8,943 nt of DNA from an uncultured Gammaproteobacteria bacterium (GTDB lineage: Bacteria > Pseudomonadota > Gammaproteobacteria > UBA9214), in NCBI GenBank assembly GCA_905480305.1, contig CAJQPV010000001.1, positions 1-8,943 of the forward strand. The letters are read 5' to 3'. Each line of letters opens with the position of its first letter. The stretch's first letter is position 1. Positions 1-7,772 of this stretch are shown here, one piece after another. The notes beneath the pieces were generated by a model. The model made no database searches, had not been told where the DNA came from, and saw only the letters and a program-made list of their open reading frames with translations. A program made the translations under genes and the position numbers.

Positions 1-466
1 GCGCGTAACCCGCATTATCCAGGACTACTTTTACGATGTTCGGATCTGTGATCTGGTCCGCCTGTTCTATCGGATATGCCAGCGTAGCGACTGCTGCCTG
101 AGGATGACTGGCGAGCCCTTCTGCAACCTGATGAATCAGGGTCGGGGGAAGCAACGGCTCATCCCCCTGCACGTTGACAACGATGGACTGGTCATCCCAG
201 GCCATTTGTGCGGCAACTTCGGCAAGCCGCTCTGTACCTGATTCGTGCGCCGCAGACGTCATGCAGACGGTTGCACCAAAACCATTTGCCGCATCCTGGA
301 TACGCTGATCATCTGTCGCAACGATTACTTCATCTGCTCCGCTCTGCAGTGCCTGTTCATGCACATACTGCAACATCGGACGACCACCAATTTTCAGAAG
401 CGGCTTGCCTGGCAAACGGGTGGATGCATAACGTGCGGGAATGACGACCTTGAATCTGGTGTCCAT
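1..466 (-). CDS. kdsB: 3-deoxy-manno-octulosonate cytidylyltransferase (CMP-Kdo synthetase), 5' part only
   Basis: KdsB activates Kdo with CTP to give CMP-Kdo, the donor for the inner core of LPS, in the cytoplasm. I translated the minus strand from the ATG at 466. The frame stays open to the window edge for 155 residues, about 60% of the usual length near 250, so the C-terminus lies outside. Family motifs are visible: the N-terminal nucleotide-binding stretch [16 protein letters not shown] (residues 8-23), the strand EVIVATDD (46-53), the HESGTER segment (74-80, the family's SGT[DE]R) and the NVQGDEPLL motif (98-106). The start is 11 nt after the stop of the ycaR-like gene. No clear Shine-Dalgarno is seen, so translation is probably coupled to that gene. 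The lpxK-ycaR-kdsB order is the familiar one in gammaproteobacteria. No damage is seen in the visible part. Confidence 0.96.
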   Translation of the reverse strand, partial: MDTRFKVVIPARYASTRLPGKPLLKIGGRPMLQYVHEQALQSGADEVIVATDDQRIQDAANGFGATVCMTSAAHESGTERLAEVAAQMAWDDQSIVVNVQGDEPLLPPTLIHQVAEGLASHPQAAVATLAYPIEQADQITDPNIVKVVLDNAGYA

Positions 467-477
467 TAAAGATCGGC

Positions 478-657
478 TCAGAGTTCCTGATCTGCCGGTA
501 TTTGCCGGGCCTCTTCTTCCAGCATGACCGGGATATCGTTCCTGATCGGATAGGCCAGACGGTCGGGTTTGCATATCAGTTCACCAGCTTCCTGGTCGTA
601 CACCAGGGGGCCTTTGCAAACCGGGCAAGCAAGTATATCCAGTAATTTTTTGTCCAC
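478..657 (-). CDS. ycaR: YcaR/Trm112-like small zinc-ribbon-like protein, GTG start
   Basis: This 59-residue protein belongs to the Trm112/YcaR (UPF0434) family, commonly found between lpxK and kdsB. The sequence opens [18 protein letters not shown], the typical family start, with a CPxC pair (C11, C14) and a further Cys at 29. The typical [13 protein letters not shown] stretch follows at 34-46. Eukaryotic Trm112 is a small partner protein that activates methyltransferases. The role of the bacterial form is not well settled, so no function is asserted. The GTG start at 657 is supported by a good AGGAGT ribosome binding site at 663-668, 5 nt upstream, and by the conserved N-terminus. It sits 41 nt after the lpxK stop and 11 nt before the kdsB start, so it is almost certainly co-transcribed with both. 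Confidence 0.92.
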   Translation of the reverse strand: MDKKLLDILACPVCKGPLVYDQEAGELICKPDRLAYPIRNDIPVMLEEEARQIPADQEL

Positions 658-662
658 GCTAT

Positions 663-668
663 ACTCCT
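663..668 (-). promoter_or_regulatory. Ribosome binding site fixing the GTG start of ycaR
   Basis: AGGAGT on the minus strand lies 5 nt before the GTG at 657. It decides in favour of this non-ATG start, since the next in-frame ATG would remove the CPxC motif. Confidence 0.7.
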
Positions 669-698
669 GATAAGGTTACTGTCTGTTGAAACCGCCGG

Positions 699-1688
699 CT
701 AGGCAGGCACACTCGTCGTTGCTTGCAGCAGCTCGTCCAGGCGCTGGCAAAAATCCGCCGACATCTGCACTGTAACAGGTATATACCAGTCATTCTCACT
801 GGCAAAGTAACGGCATTTTACCGCATCTTTTTCCGTCATGATGACAGGCTTGTCATCACCGAAACGAATATCCGTCGCCGTGAATTTATAATGATCCGGA
901 AACACATGCTTATCCAGCTGCATACCGTGCTGTTCGAGTGACTGGAAAAAACGTTCCGGATTACCTATTCCGGCGACGGCATGCACCGCCTGAGCGCGAA
1001 AATCGTCGAGGGGTCGCCTGATACTGCTGTCCATGAGGCTGTGCGCATCACCCGGACGCATGCGCATGACGTGCTCCTGGCCACTGCCCAGACCGTTTAT
1101 CACAACAAGGTCAGCTTGCTTCAGGCGTTTGGCAGGCTCACGCATGGGGCCGGCAGGGATCGAGAAACCCGTGCCGAAACGCCGGATACCATCAATAACG
1201 ATAATTTCTATATCCCGTTGCAGCGCATAATGTTGCAGACCATCATCGCTCAGTATGACATCACATTCACTGTGCTTGATCAGTGCTGTGGCAGTTGCTA
1301 CCCGGTCTGGCCCGACAGCCATCGGGCAGCCGGTCGCACCGGCCAGTAACACGGCCTCGTCCCCCACCATGGCCGGATCACTGTCCGGCCGCACCTGCTG
1401 CGGCCAGCTGCTCGCCTTGCCGCCATAGCCACGTGAAATAATTCCCGGGTGGTAGCCCTTTTCCTGCAGATATTCTGCCAGCCAGATAACCAGCGGCGTC
1501 TTGCCGGTTCCACCCACAGTAATATTACCAATGATAATGACCGGCAGCGCGACACGCTGGCTGCGCAGCAGACCGGCCCGGTATGCGTTGCGCCGTAACC
1601 AGACAACAATACGAAAAACCAGCGATAGCGGCGTTAGTAGCAACAGCCAGGGGCTGCGCGCATACCAGTAGTAGTCGAGGCGCTTCAT
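699..1688 (-). CDS. lpxK: Tetraacyldisaccharide 4'-kinase LpxK
   Basis: LpxK phosphorylates the 4' position of the tetraacyldisaccharide 1-phosphate precursor to give lipid IVA, at the cytoplasmic face of the inner membrane. At 329 residues it has the usual length. A hydrophobic N-terminal helix (about residues 13-30, followed by Arg residues) is the membrane anchor. The P-loop GNITVGGTGKTP is at 54-65, ISRGYGG at 84-90, the VGDEAVLLA region at 108-116, and the acidic DDGLQH motif at 148-153. C-terminal family motifs FPDHYKFT (263-270) and MTEKDAVKC (284-292) are present, so the enzyme looks intact. The ATG at 1688 follows an AGGGTGA ribosome binding site and lies 30 nt after exbD. msbA, which precedes lpxK in E. 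coli, is absent here. Its absence matches Pseudomonas-type clusters. Confidence 0.97.
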   Translation of the reverse strand: MKRLDYYWYARSPWLLLLTPLSLVFRIVVWLRRNAYRAGLLRSQRVALPVIIIGNITVGGTGKTPLVIWLAEYLQEKGYHPGIISRGYGGKASSWPQQVRPDSDPAMVGDEAVLLAGATGCPMAVGPDRVATATALIKHSECDVILSDDGLQHYALQRDIEIIVIDGIRRFGTGFSIPAGPMREPAKRLKQADLVVINGLGSGQEHVMRMRPGDAHSLMDSSIRRPLDDFRAQAVHAVAGIGNPERFFQSLEQHGMQLDKHVFPDHYKFTATDIRFGDDKPVIMTEKDAVKCRYFASENDWYIPVTVQMSADFCQRLDELLQATTSVPA

Positions 1689-1718
1689 TTCACCCTGAAT
1701 GCCCGCAACAACAGACCG

Positions 1719-2138
1719 CTATTCTTCCTGCATACTGGATGTGGCCAGCGAAATCTGTGTCAACCCAAGCTGGCTGGTAGCATCAAGCGCAGTAATGACT
1801 GCCTGGTGTGGCGTACTGGCATCCGCACGAATTGTTACCGGTACCACCTTGCGGTCACCCAATGCCTTGCTGATGGCACTCTTGAGTGTTTTCAGTTCGG
1901 TATTCACCACCTGCTCTTCACCGATAAAGTAGCGTCCCTCTGCATCAATAACGATTTCTATCGATTCTTCTTCCCTTTCTTCGGGCGAAGCTGTGGCTTC
2001 GGGCAGTTCTATCTGGATGCGAGACTGATGCTCAAAGGTTGTAGACACCATAAAAAAAATCAACAGCAGGAACACCACATCTATCAAGGGTGTCAGGTTG
2101 ACTTCCGGTTCATCCTCTCCTCCGGGTTGCAGATTCAT
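1719..2138 (-). CDS. exbD: ExbD/TolR family biopolymer transport protein
   Basis: ExbD/TolR proteins pair with ExbB/TolQ to convert the proton gradient across the inner membrane into work done in the periplasm. This 139-residue protein has the standard layout: a short cytoplasmic N-terminus, one membrane helix (about residues 17-33), and a periplasmic domain. The essential membrane aspartate is present in the motif NLTPLIDVVFLLLIFF, as D20. The periplasmic part carries an acidic stretch (52-60) and then the usual alpha/beta domain (about 61-137). It starts 6 nt after the exbB stop, with a GGAG ribosome binding site inside the end of exbB. Being beside lpxK and comEC rather than tonB or tolA, its partner is unknown. 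The pair may energise an envelope process other than siderophore uptake, but the sequence does not say which. Confidence 0.93.
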   Translation of the reverse strand: MNLQPGGEDEPEVNLTPLIDVVFLLLIFFMVSTTFEHQSRIQIELPEATASPEEREEESIEIVIDAEGRYFIGEEQVVNTELKTLKSAISKALGDRKVVPVTIRADASTPHQAVITALDATSQLGLTQISLATSSMQEE

Positions 2139-2144
2139 ACCTTG

Positions 2145-2771
2145 CTACTCCGAATCCGGGTCAGGTTTACGCTGCCCGTGCATGATTTCAACCATGGTGA
2201 GTGCCTCCTGCTCCATCTTCAGCACCAGCATCCTGACCCTGCCGCGAAAATAGCGATAGAACATCAGCGTTGGAATGGCCACCGACATACCGGCAGCGGT
2301 GGTAATCAATGCCTCTGAAATGCCACCGGCCAGCGCACCGGGATCTCCTACACCCTGGGTGGTGATGGTCGCAAACACCTTGATCATGCCGATAACCGTG
2401 CCGAGCAGCCCTAACAACGGCGTGATGGCTGCAATGGTACCGAGCGTGTTGAGGTAACGCTCCAGCTCATGAACGATATGCCGGCCGGTATCCTCAATGC
2501 TTTCCTTCATCACATCACGACTCTGGTGACGATTGATAATGCCGGCCGCAAGAATGGAGCCAAGCGGCGAACTTGCCTGCAACTCCTTCATATGCTCGTC
2601 ATTCAGCTGATGGATTTTTTCCCAGCGCCATACCTGTGCCACCAGATTCTTGGGCAGCACACGCCGCACCTGCAGCGACCAGAGACGTTCAACAATGATT
2701 GCCAGCGCAACCACCGAACACAAAATAATCGGCAGCATCAACCAGCCACCTGCCCTCACGAGTTCTAGCAC
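2145..2771 (-). CDS. exbB: MotA/TolQ/ExbB family proton channel protein
   Basis: This 208-residue inner-membrane protein is the proton-channel partner of the adjacent ExbD. Three membrane segments are visible: about residues 9-30, 109-134 and 150-172. A cytoplasmic loop between the first and second holds the typical SPLGSILAAGI segment (68-78). The second and third segments carry the conserved glycine-rich stretches TPLLGLLGTVIGMI (116-129) and GGISEALITTAAGMSVAIP (148-166), with the Thr and small residues typical of the channel. The start codon is GTG at 2771. An AGGA site 10 nt upstream (2782-2785) supports it, and the N-terminal sequence VLELVRAGGWLMLPI is typical for the family. It lies 80 nt after comEC, the longest gap within the comEC-kdsB run, and a candidate promoter is found there. 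Confidence 0.93.
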   Translation of the reverse strand: MLELVRAGGWLMLPIILCSVVALAIIVERLWSLQVRRVLPKNLVAQVWRWEKIHQLNDEHMKELQASSPLGSILAAGIINRHQSRDVMKESIEDTGRHIVHELERYLNTLGTIAAITPLLGLLGTVIGMIKVFATITTQGVGDPGALAGGISEALITTAAGMSVAIPTLMFYRYFRGRVRMLVLKMEQEALTMVEIMHGQRKPDPDSE

Positions 2772-2815
2772 ACTATCACCATCCTTTGTTTATCCGGAAT
2801 CCGGGAACGAGCCAA

Positions 2816-2843
2816 ATCATACTGTATTTAACGCGGCAGCCAA
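2816..2843 (-). promoter_or_regulatory. Candidate sigma70-type promoter for exbB-exbD-lpxK-ycaR-kdsB
   Basis: On the minus strand TTGGCT (2838-2843; 4 of 6 matches to TTGACA) is separated by 16 nt from TATGAT (2816-2821; 5 of 6 matches to TATAAT). This would start transcription about 35-40 nt before the exbB GTG. Its position, in the largest intergenic gap of the comEC-kdsB run, suits a promoter that makes LPS gene expression independent of comEC. It is a pattern match only. Confidence 0.4.
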
Positions 2844-2853
2844 ACAGCTGTTT
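2842..2853. repeat. Perfect 12-bp palindrome at the comEC stop
   Basis: AAACAGCTGTTT reads the same on both strands. It overlaps two bases of the comEC stop codon and touches the -35 element of the candidate exbB promoter. It could be an operator, or chance. It is too short and lacks a T-run, so it is not a convincing terminator. Confidence 0.3.
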
Positions 2854-5170
2854 AACGATTATTTTGCCACTGCCAGTAGTGCGGCTGGCTGTCCCGGTAG
2901 CGCTGGATTTCCAGCGCATCTGTATCCTTTGCCAGCACCACCGAAAGCGCACCGCCAAGGCCGGTCTGCGCTACGTTTGCATGGATGCCCGCATATCTGT
3001 CCAGAATCTCCGCTTTCGGGAAACCGTAACGATTTCGATAGCCACTTGGCATCAGCGCCAGCGCCGGATTGACCGCTTTAACAAAAGCGGGGCCTGATGA
3101 TGTCTTGCTGCCATGGTGCGGCACTACCAGCACATCGACCACCAACCGGGCAGCTACCGACTCTAGCAGCTGCTGCTCGGCCTGGCGTTCAATATCCCCG
3201 GTCAACAAGGCTGATTGTCCGCCGGCAGACTCAATACGCAACACGCAGGAGGCATTATTTCCTGTCAGGCTGCTGTTCTCAGCCGGGCTCAGGATTTCAA
3301 AGTGGACACCATCCCAGTTCCACTGCTGCCCACGCCGACAGGCACCGGCATGGGCAGCTGGTATCTCGTCAGGCACACTGGAGAGGATACGCGTCGCGGG
3401 ATAAGCCGACAGCAACGAGTTCACACCCCCGATGTGATCATTGTCACCATGGCTGACAACAAGTACGTCCAGACGCCGGACACCCCGGTGTCGAAGATAG
3501 GGCACCACCACCGCCTGACCGGTATCGAAAGAATCACTGAAACGGGGGCCGGCATCATAAACCAGCACGTGCTGCCGGGTTTGCACGACGGCCGACAAGC
3601 CCTGCCCCACGTCCAGCAAGGTAACCAGAGCCTCACCCTGTACGGGTGTCGCCGGTTTGACCAGAAACAAGGGGAGCAATAACAGCACACCAACCCATCG
3701 TGCCGGCAAGCCTAGCGGCATAAACAAAACAAATACCCCGAATAATGCCGGTATCAATGTCCATGCAAGTGGCTCGTGTTGATGCCATTGTGAAAATTGA
3801 AACCCTGACAGCCACTCTAATAACGGCCATATAAGGTCCAGTAACAGGCCGGCAAACTCCAGCAGCCACTCGCCTGCCGACTCATTCAGACTAAATACCA
3901 GCGTTCCGATGAGCGCCACCGGCACCACCAAAAAGCTGACCCAGGGAACTGCGACGATGTTGGCAAACGGTGCGATCAATGACGCCTGTTGAAAGAATAT
4001 CAGCAACAGCGGCAGCATGGAAAATGCCAGCACTACATGCAGGTTCATCCATCTCTGGGGAATGCTCTGCTGCCCATAGCGACCGCTTACCATGTAAGCA
4101 ATCATCGTCACTGCCCAGAAAGACAACCACCAGCCGGCTGCCAGGACGGATAGAGGATCAATCAGCAAGGTGGCAAGCACGGCCACACCCAGTGCCTGCT
4201 GGAACGAGGCGCAACGATCAGAGATCAGCGCCAGCGTTAACACGCTAATCATCACAAAAGCGCGACGCACAGGAATCCCGAAACCGGATAACAGGGCATA
4301 TAAAAAAGCAATCAGCAGACCAGCAACCGCGGCTGCTTTTTTCGCCGGCATTCTCTCTGTGACAGTCCCGCAGCGCAACCACAACCGGTATGCCAGCCAA
4401 AACACCAGACCGGCAACCAGGCTGATATGCAGTCCGGAAATCGCCATCAGGTGGCTGGTACCGGTGGCACGCAGAACTTCCCACTGACCGGCAGAAAGTG
4501 AACTGCGATCACCAATTGTCAACGCGCGTATCATCGACAACGACGCGCTGTTTTTACCGGCTTCTCGCTGCATTAGATCGAAAGCCGACATTAATTGATT
4601 ACGCAAATGGGCGATCGGTAAAATGCTATCGACTGACAGGCGCCGGTTACTCAGGGGATCCTTACGGATGTATCCGGTTGCCCGAATACGCTGCTGAAAC
4701 AGCCAGCGTTCATAATCAAAACCGCCCGGATTGGAAAATCCATGCGGACGTTTCAGACGTACCGCGAACTGCCAGCGCTCACCTGCAACCGGGTCTAATC
4801 CGGTTGCATACTCGTCCAGACGTACTTTTGCAGAAAAATCCGTCCAGCCGTTGCCACTGTCCAGACGCTCGGCCGCAAATAAAAAGCGCAGTTGTCGAGC
4901 CGAAATCTGCCGTGGCATCTCAAGTACTTTGCCTTCCAGAATAACGGTTTTACCTTCTATTGCTGATGGCAGCAGTGGATGCATTGCAAATTCAGCGCGC
5001 AATGCCGCCCACATGAACCCGATAATCAAGACAGCAGGCAGGCGGGCAACCTTTACCCTGAGTAATGGCAGTACCAGCAGCATGACAGGAAAGGTCCAAA
5101 CCGGCGGCAACCAGGGGCACCACTGGAGCGCCAGTACCCCCGCCAGAAAAGCAAGGGATATGATTAACAT
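2852..5170 (-). CDS. comEC: DNA internalization-related competence protein ComEC/Rec2
   Basis: ComEC forms the inner-membrane channel through which single-stranded DNA enters during natural transformation. This 772-residue protein is full length. The N-terminal part has membrane helices (about 1-60) followed by a soluble DUF4131/OB-like region (about 65-180). The multi-spanning competence domain (about 205-505) opens with the characteristic GTSHLMAISGLHISL motif (237-251). A C-terminal metallo-beta-lactamase-like domain (about 515-755) has DVGQG (520-524), the metal-site motif SHGDNDHIGG (573-582), TGDIE (657-661) and VPHHGS (683-688), so the metal-binding residues look intact. The ATG at 5170 has a GGGAGG site immediately upstream. 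It lies 57 nt after lolD. Its linkage to exbBD-lpxK recurs in gammaproteobacteria and does not alone show that the organism is transformable. Confidence 0.95.
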   Translation of the reverse strand: MLIISLAFLAGVLALQWCPWLPPVWTFPVMLLVLPLLRVKVARLPAVLIIGFMWAALRAEFAMHPLLPSAIEGKTVILEGKVLEMPRQISARQLRFLFAAERLDSGNGWTDFSAKVRLDEYATGLDPVAGERWQFAVRLKRPHGFSNPGGFDYERWLFQQRIRATGYIRKDPLSNRRLSVDSILPIAHLRNQLMSAFDLMQREAGKNSASLSMIRALTIGDRSSLSAGQWEVLRATGTSHLMAISGLHISLVAGLVFWLAYRLWLRCGTVTERMPAKKAAAVAGLLIAFLYALLSGFGIPVRRAFVMISVLTLALISDRCASFQQALGVAVLATLLIDPLSVLAAGWWLSFWAVTMIAYMVSGRYGQQSIPQRWMNLHVVLAFSMLPLLLIFFQQASLIAPFANIVAVPWVSFLVVPVALIGTLVFSLNESAGEWLLEFAGLLLDLIWPLLEWLSGFQFSQWHQHEPLAWTLIPALFGVFVLFMPLGLPARWVGVLLLLPLFLVKPATPVQGEALVTLLDVGQGLSAVVQTRQHVLVYDAGPRFSDSFDTGQAVVVPYLRHRGVRRLDVLVVSHGDNDHIGGVNSLLSAYPATRILSSVPDEIPAAHAGACRRGQQWNWDGVHFEILSPAENSSLTGNNASCVLRIESAGGQSALLTGDIERQAEQQLLESVAARLVVDVLVVPHHGSKTSSGPAFVKAVNPALALMPSGYRNRYGFPKAEILDRYAGIHANVAQTGLGGALSVVLAKDTDALEIQRYRDSQPHYWQWQNNR

Positions 5171-5227
5171 GTTCCTCCCTGAACAGTTAACGTTGTTCTT
5201 GTTTGTATGGCGGTGCGTACTGCACAG

Positions 5228-5899
5228 CTAAACTAATTTACCATCCTCCAGATGAATAACCCGGTCCATACGCTCGGCAATCATCGGGTCATGCGTTGCA
5301 ACCAGCACACTGGTATCAAGTTCACGGTTCAATTCCAGCATCAATTCAAACGCCTGCTCGGCATTTTGACGATCAAGGTTACCGGTTGGTTCATCAGCCA
5401 GCACACACGCCGGTCTGGTAACCAGCGCGCGTGCAATGGCTGCACGCTGCCGTTCACCACCGGACATCTCGCCGGGTTTATGCGACAACCTGGAAGACAG
5501 ACCTACCCGGTCAAGCAAGGCAGCTGCCTGCTGTTTTGCCTGTGCCGGGCGTATTCCCCTGACCAGCAGCGGCATCGCCACGTTTTCAAGGGCGGTGAAT
5601 TCAGGCAACAGATGATGAAACTGGTAGACAAAGCCCAGTGTTTTGTTGCGCAGCCTTCCCAGTTGCACAGGTGACAGTGAAGTCAGCAACTTGCCAGCCA
5701 TGCTGATCTCGCCACTGCTGGGCTCATCGAGCCCGCCAAGCAAGTGCAGCAAGGTACTTTTGCCACTGCCTGAAGCTCCCATGATGGCGATACGCTCTCC
5801 ACTGTTGATGGTGAAATCAACCCCTTCCAGGATACACAGCGCCACGTCACCATCACCAAATATTTTACCCAGCTGGCGGCATTCAAGCACACTACTCAT
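5228..5899 (-). CDS. lolD: Lipoprotein-releasing ABC transporter ATP-binding protein LolD
   Basis: LolD is the cytoplasmic ATPase that powers extraction of outer-membrane lipoproteins from the inner membrane for hand-over to LolA. From the ATG at 5899 it is 223 residues, the usual length. Motifs in order: Walker [10 protein letters not shown] (41-49), Q-loop region [11 protein letters not shown] (91-101), signature MSGGERQR (145-152), Walker B with its glutamate [12 protein letters not shown] (165-176), and the H-loop ATHD (201-204). A longer frame reaches an ATG at 5959, but those 20 extra residues lie inside the permease gene and do not look like LolD. The 5899 start is backed by GGAGG at 5909-5913, 9 nt upstream. 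The start overlaps the lolC/E stop by 8 nt (ATGAGTAG), so ATPase and permease are translationally coupled. Confidence 0.96.
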   Translation of the reverse strand: MSSVLECRQLGKIFGDGDVALCILEGVDFTINSGERIAIMGASGSGKSTLLHLLGGLDEPSSGEISMAGKLLTSLSPVQLGRLRNKTLGFVYQFHHLLPEFTALENVAMPLLVRGIRPAQAKQQAAALLDRVGLSSRLSHKPGEMSGGERQRAAIARALVTRPACVLADEPTGNLDRQNAEQAFELMLELNRELDTSVLVATHDPMIAERMDRVIHLEDGKLV

Positions 5900-7139
5900 A
5901 ACGCAGTGCCTCCGCCGGTTGTGTGCGGGCTGCACGCCAGGCCGGGTACAGTGTCGCAAGCAGACTTAGCCCGAGCGACACCGATGCCATTACCCAGACA
6001 TCATTCCAGTGCAACTCCGATGGCACATCACTGATGTAATACACATCTGCTGCAAGAAACTCGACGTTAAACAAGCTTTCTATGGCCGGAACAATGGTTT
6101 CTACATTTAAGGCAAGCCCGACACCACCTGCCACACCCAGTGCCGTACCCATCGCACCTATAACAATACCCTGGATGATAAAGATCATCATGATTGAACC
6201 CGGCGATGACCCCAGGGTACGCAATATTGCAATATCAGCGCGTTTGTCTGTGACCACCATAACCAGGGTAGAGACAATATTAAATGCGGCAACTGCGACA
6301 ATCAGTGTCAGAATTATGAACATCACGCGCTTTTCAGTCTTGACCGCGCGAAAGAAATTCGCATGTTGCCGCGTCCAGTCTTCTACGCGGTAGTCCAGCG
6401 GCAATTCTGCAGACAGGGCCCGGGCAATTTGCGGTGCAGCAAAAATATCGTCCAGCCTGAGACGTAACCCGGTAACATTATCATCAAGCCGAAACAGCCT
6501 GGCTGCATCCTTTATATGTACCAGTGCCACGCCACGGTCATATTCATACATACCGACCTCGAAGATGCCGGCAACAGTAAACCGCCTCAATCGAGGCATA
6601 ATTCCGGTCGGCCCGATGGTTACCTGCGGCGCAACAACAGTAACAGAGTCACCGATACCGGCACCCAGTGCGATCGCCAGTTCACTTCCTAGAATAATGC
6701 TGTATTTGCCCTCTTCAAGCAGGCCAAGATCACCGCCATTGATGTGTGATACGACATCTGAAACATCACCCTCCATACTTGGCAGTACACCCCGCAGCAA
6801 GGCACCACTAACCTGCTTACCCAGGCTCAGCATGGACTCGCCACGTACGTAAGGTGCCATGGCTATAATGCGTTCGTTGTCGGCCAGCGCTTGCTGCATA
6901 CCCTGCCAGTCCGGCAATTTCCCGGTGTAGGTGGTCACGGTTGCATGCGAGGCCATGCCGAGAATACGGTCCCTCAACTCCTTTTCAAAACCATTCATCA
7001 CTGACAGCACAGTAATCAATGCTGTCACGCCGAGCGCAATGCCCAGCATGGACGTCATGGAGATAAAGGAAATGAAGTGGGTCCTACGCCGGGAATGCGT
7101 ATAGCGCAGGCCGACGAAGAGCTCGAATGGTCGAAACAT
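5892..7139 (-). CDS. lolC: Lipoprotein-releasing ABC transporter permease, LolC/LolE family
   Basis: This is the inner-membrane permease that binds outer-membrane lipoproteins and passes them to periplasmic LolA. The 415-residue protein has the family layout: one N-terminal membrane helix (about 22-48) after the Arg-rich segment [12 protein letters not shown] (16-27), a large periplasmic domain (about 49-268), three more helices (about 271-296, 314-346, 380-400), and the conserved C-terminus [34 protein letters not shown] (295-310) is the cytoplasmic coupling segment expected to contact LolD. The periplasmic segment [21 protein letters not shown] (171-191, written here as one run of PQVTIGPTG and [12 protein letters not shown]) occupies the place of the LolC hook. 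Only one permease gene is seen next to lolD, so it could act as a homodimer (LolF-type) or have a partner elsewhere; the symbol is therefore provisional. No Shine-Dalgarno precedes the ATG. Confidence 0.93.
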   Translation of the reverse strand: MFRPFELFVGLRYTHSRRRTHFISFISMTSMLGIALGVTALITVLSVMNGFEKELRDRILGMASHATVTTYTGKLPDWQGMQQALADNERIIAMAPYVRGESMLSLGKQVSGALLRGVLPSMEGDVSDVVSHINGGDLGLLEEGKYSIILGSELAIALGAGIGDSVTVVAPQVTIGPTGIMPRLRRFTVAGIFEVGMYEYDRGVALVHIKDAARLFRLDDNVTGLRLRLDDIFAAPQIARALSAELPLDYRVEDWTRQHANFFRAVKTEKRVMFIILTLIVAVAAFNIVSTLVMVVTDKRADIAILRTLGSSPGSIMMIFIIQGIVIGAMGTALGVAGGVGLALNVETIVPAIESLFNVEFLAADVYYISDVPSELHWNDVWVMASVSLGLSLLATLYPAWRAARTQPAEALRYE

Positions 7140-7145
7140 AGGCCG

Positions 7146-7151
7146 AGATTA
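7146..7151 (-). promoter_or_regulatory. Possible -10 element for a leaderless lolC/E transcript
   Basis: TAATCT on the minus strand ends 6 nt before the lolC/E ATG, so transcription would begin at or next to the start codon. There is no ribosome binding site in this stretch, as expected for a leaderless message. No good -35 hexamer is visible. This is a weak match. Confidence 0.3.
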
Positions 7152-7203
7152 GACCACATCTTTCGATGAATTTCGCCTGTTGTCGCGAATTAATCGTGTC
7201 GCA

Positions 7204-7225
7204 CCGGCATCTATCGGTCTGCCGG
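7204..7225. repeat. Inverted repeat in the gap before lolC/E
   Basis: CCGGCA (7204-7209) and TGCCGG (7220-7225) form a 6-bp stem with a 10-nt loop in the gap between the receiver-like gene and lolC/E. On the minus strand no T-run follows, so it is not a standard intrinsic terminator. It may be a structural element or chance. Confidence 0.3.
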
Positions 7226-7255
7226 AAAATGTTTGCTGTTAAGGCCTTGCCGCCA

Positions 7256-7744
7256 CTAGTGCAACCGAGGCATGCCCGGAGAACCTGGCAGTTCCCCGGA
7301 AAAATCAGCCAAACCTGACTCCTGCCCCAATCGCTTGCGTAATGGCTGCACCATTCCACGTGACAGCCACGCTTCACCTGCGAATATTGCCGAGACTGCC
7401 TTGCACAACATGGATGTTATTGAGGCACGCTTTATAACGCCAAGAACGCCTAAAGACAGGATGGTGACCATTTCCTGCCGCGATTCATTTTCGATAATCA
7501 TTAACGATTTGAGTGAAGGGAAACTGGCATGGATATCGCGCACCGCATCATGGCCCTCGTTCTCCAGAAAGGCCTCATCAATCAGCAGTACATCACTGCG
7601 TCCCAGCGCGACCCAGGCACCGGCTTCATTCAATCCGGTTGGCCGGGCGATCATATTAATTGACGGACAGTCCTCCAGCAGGTCAATGCAACCCGGGTAG
7701 GTCTCATCCCCAACGCAAATTACCGTTATATTTATTATTTTCAT
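7256..7744 (-). CDS. Receiver-domain protein of NarL type without a DNA-binding domain
   Basis: This 162-residue protein resembles the receiver half of NarL/FixJ response regulators. After the first strand INITVICVGDE (4-14), DVLLIDEAF (51-59) places D56 at the phospho-acceptor position. GVLGVIKRAS (99-108) gives the conserved lysine (K105). The stretch KAVSAIFAGEAWLSRGMV (115-132) is the usual end of such receivers before the LuxR helix-turn-helix. Here the protein instead ends after about 30 residues rich in Gly and Pro, with no helix-turn-helix, and I found none in the other minus-strand frames downstream. The Thr/Ser expected near residue 84 is replaced within LMIIENES, so phosphorylation signalling may be altered. 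The ATG at 7744 lacks a good ribosome binding site. It is divergent from lapG and ends 116 nt before lolC/E. Its role is unknown; a phospho-sink or protein-protein regulator is possible. Confidence 0.75.
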   Translation of the reverse strand: MKIINITVICVGDETYPGCIDLLEDCPSINMIARPTGLNEAGAWVALGRSDVLLIDEAFLENEGHDAVRDIHASFPSLKSLMIIENESRQEMVTILSLGVLGVIKRASITSMLCKAVSAIFAGEAWLSRGMVQPLRKRLGQESGLADFSGELPGSPGMPRLH

Positions 7745-7772
7745 AAGTATATGTTTTTATGAGACAAACACA

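Noticed and set aside
1689..1718. Possible missing msbA between exbD and lpxK as a sign of deletion
   Set aside because: The 30-nt junction has a normal ribosome binding site and both genes are complete; Pseudomonas-type clusters also lack msbA here, so no deletion needs to be assumed.
1806..2318. Long plus-strand frame of 170 residues opposite exbD and exbB
   Set aside because: It is antisense to two well-supported genes and its translation resembles no family I know.
5900..5959. N-terminal extension of LolD to an ATG at 5959
   Set aside because: The extra 20 residues are out-of-frame translation of the permease end and do not resemble LolD; the ATG at 5899 has a good ribosome binding site and the usual 8-nt overlap.
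7084..7377. Minus-strand frame of 97 residues between the receiver-like gene and lolC/E, checked as a frameshifted helix-turn-helix
   Set aside because: Its translation shows no LuxR-type helix-turn-helix motif, and it overlaps both genes in another frame.
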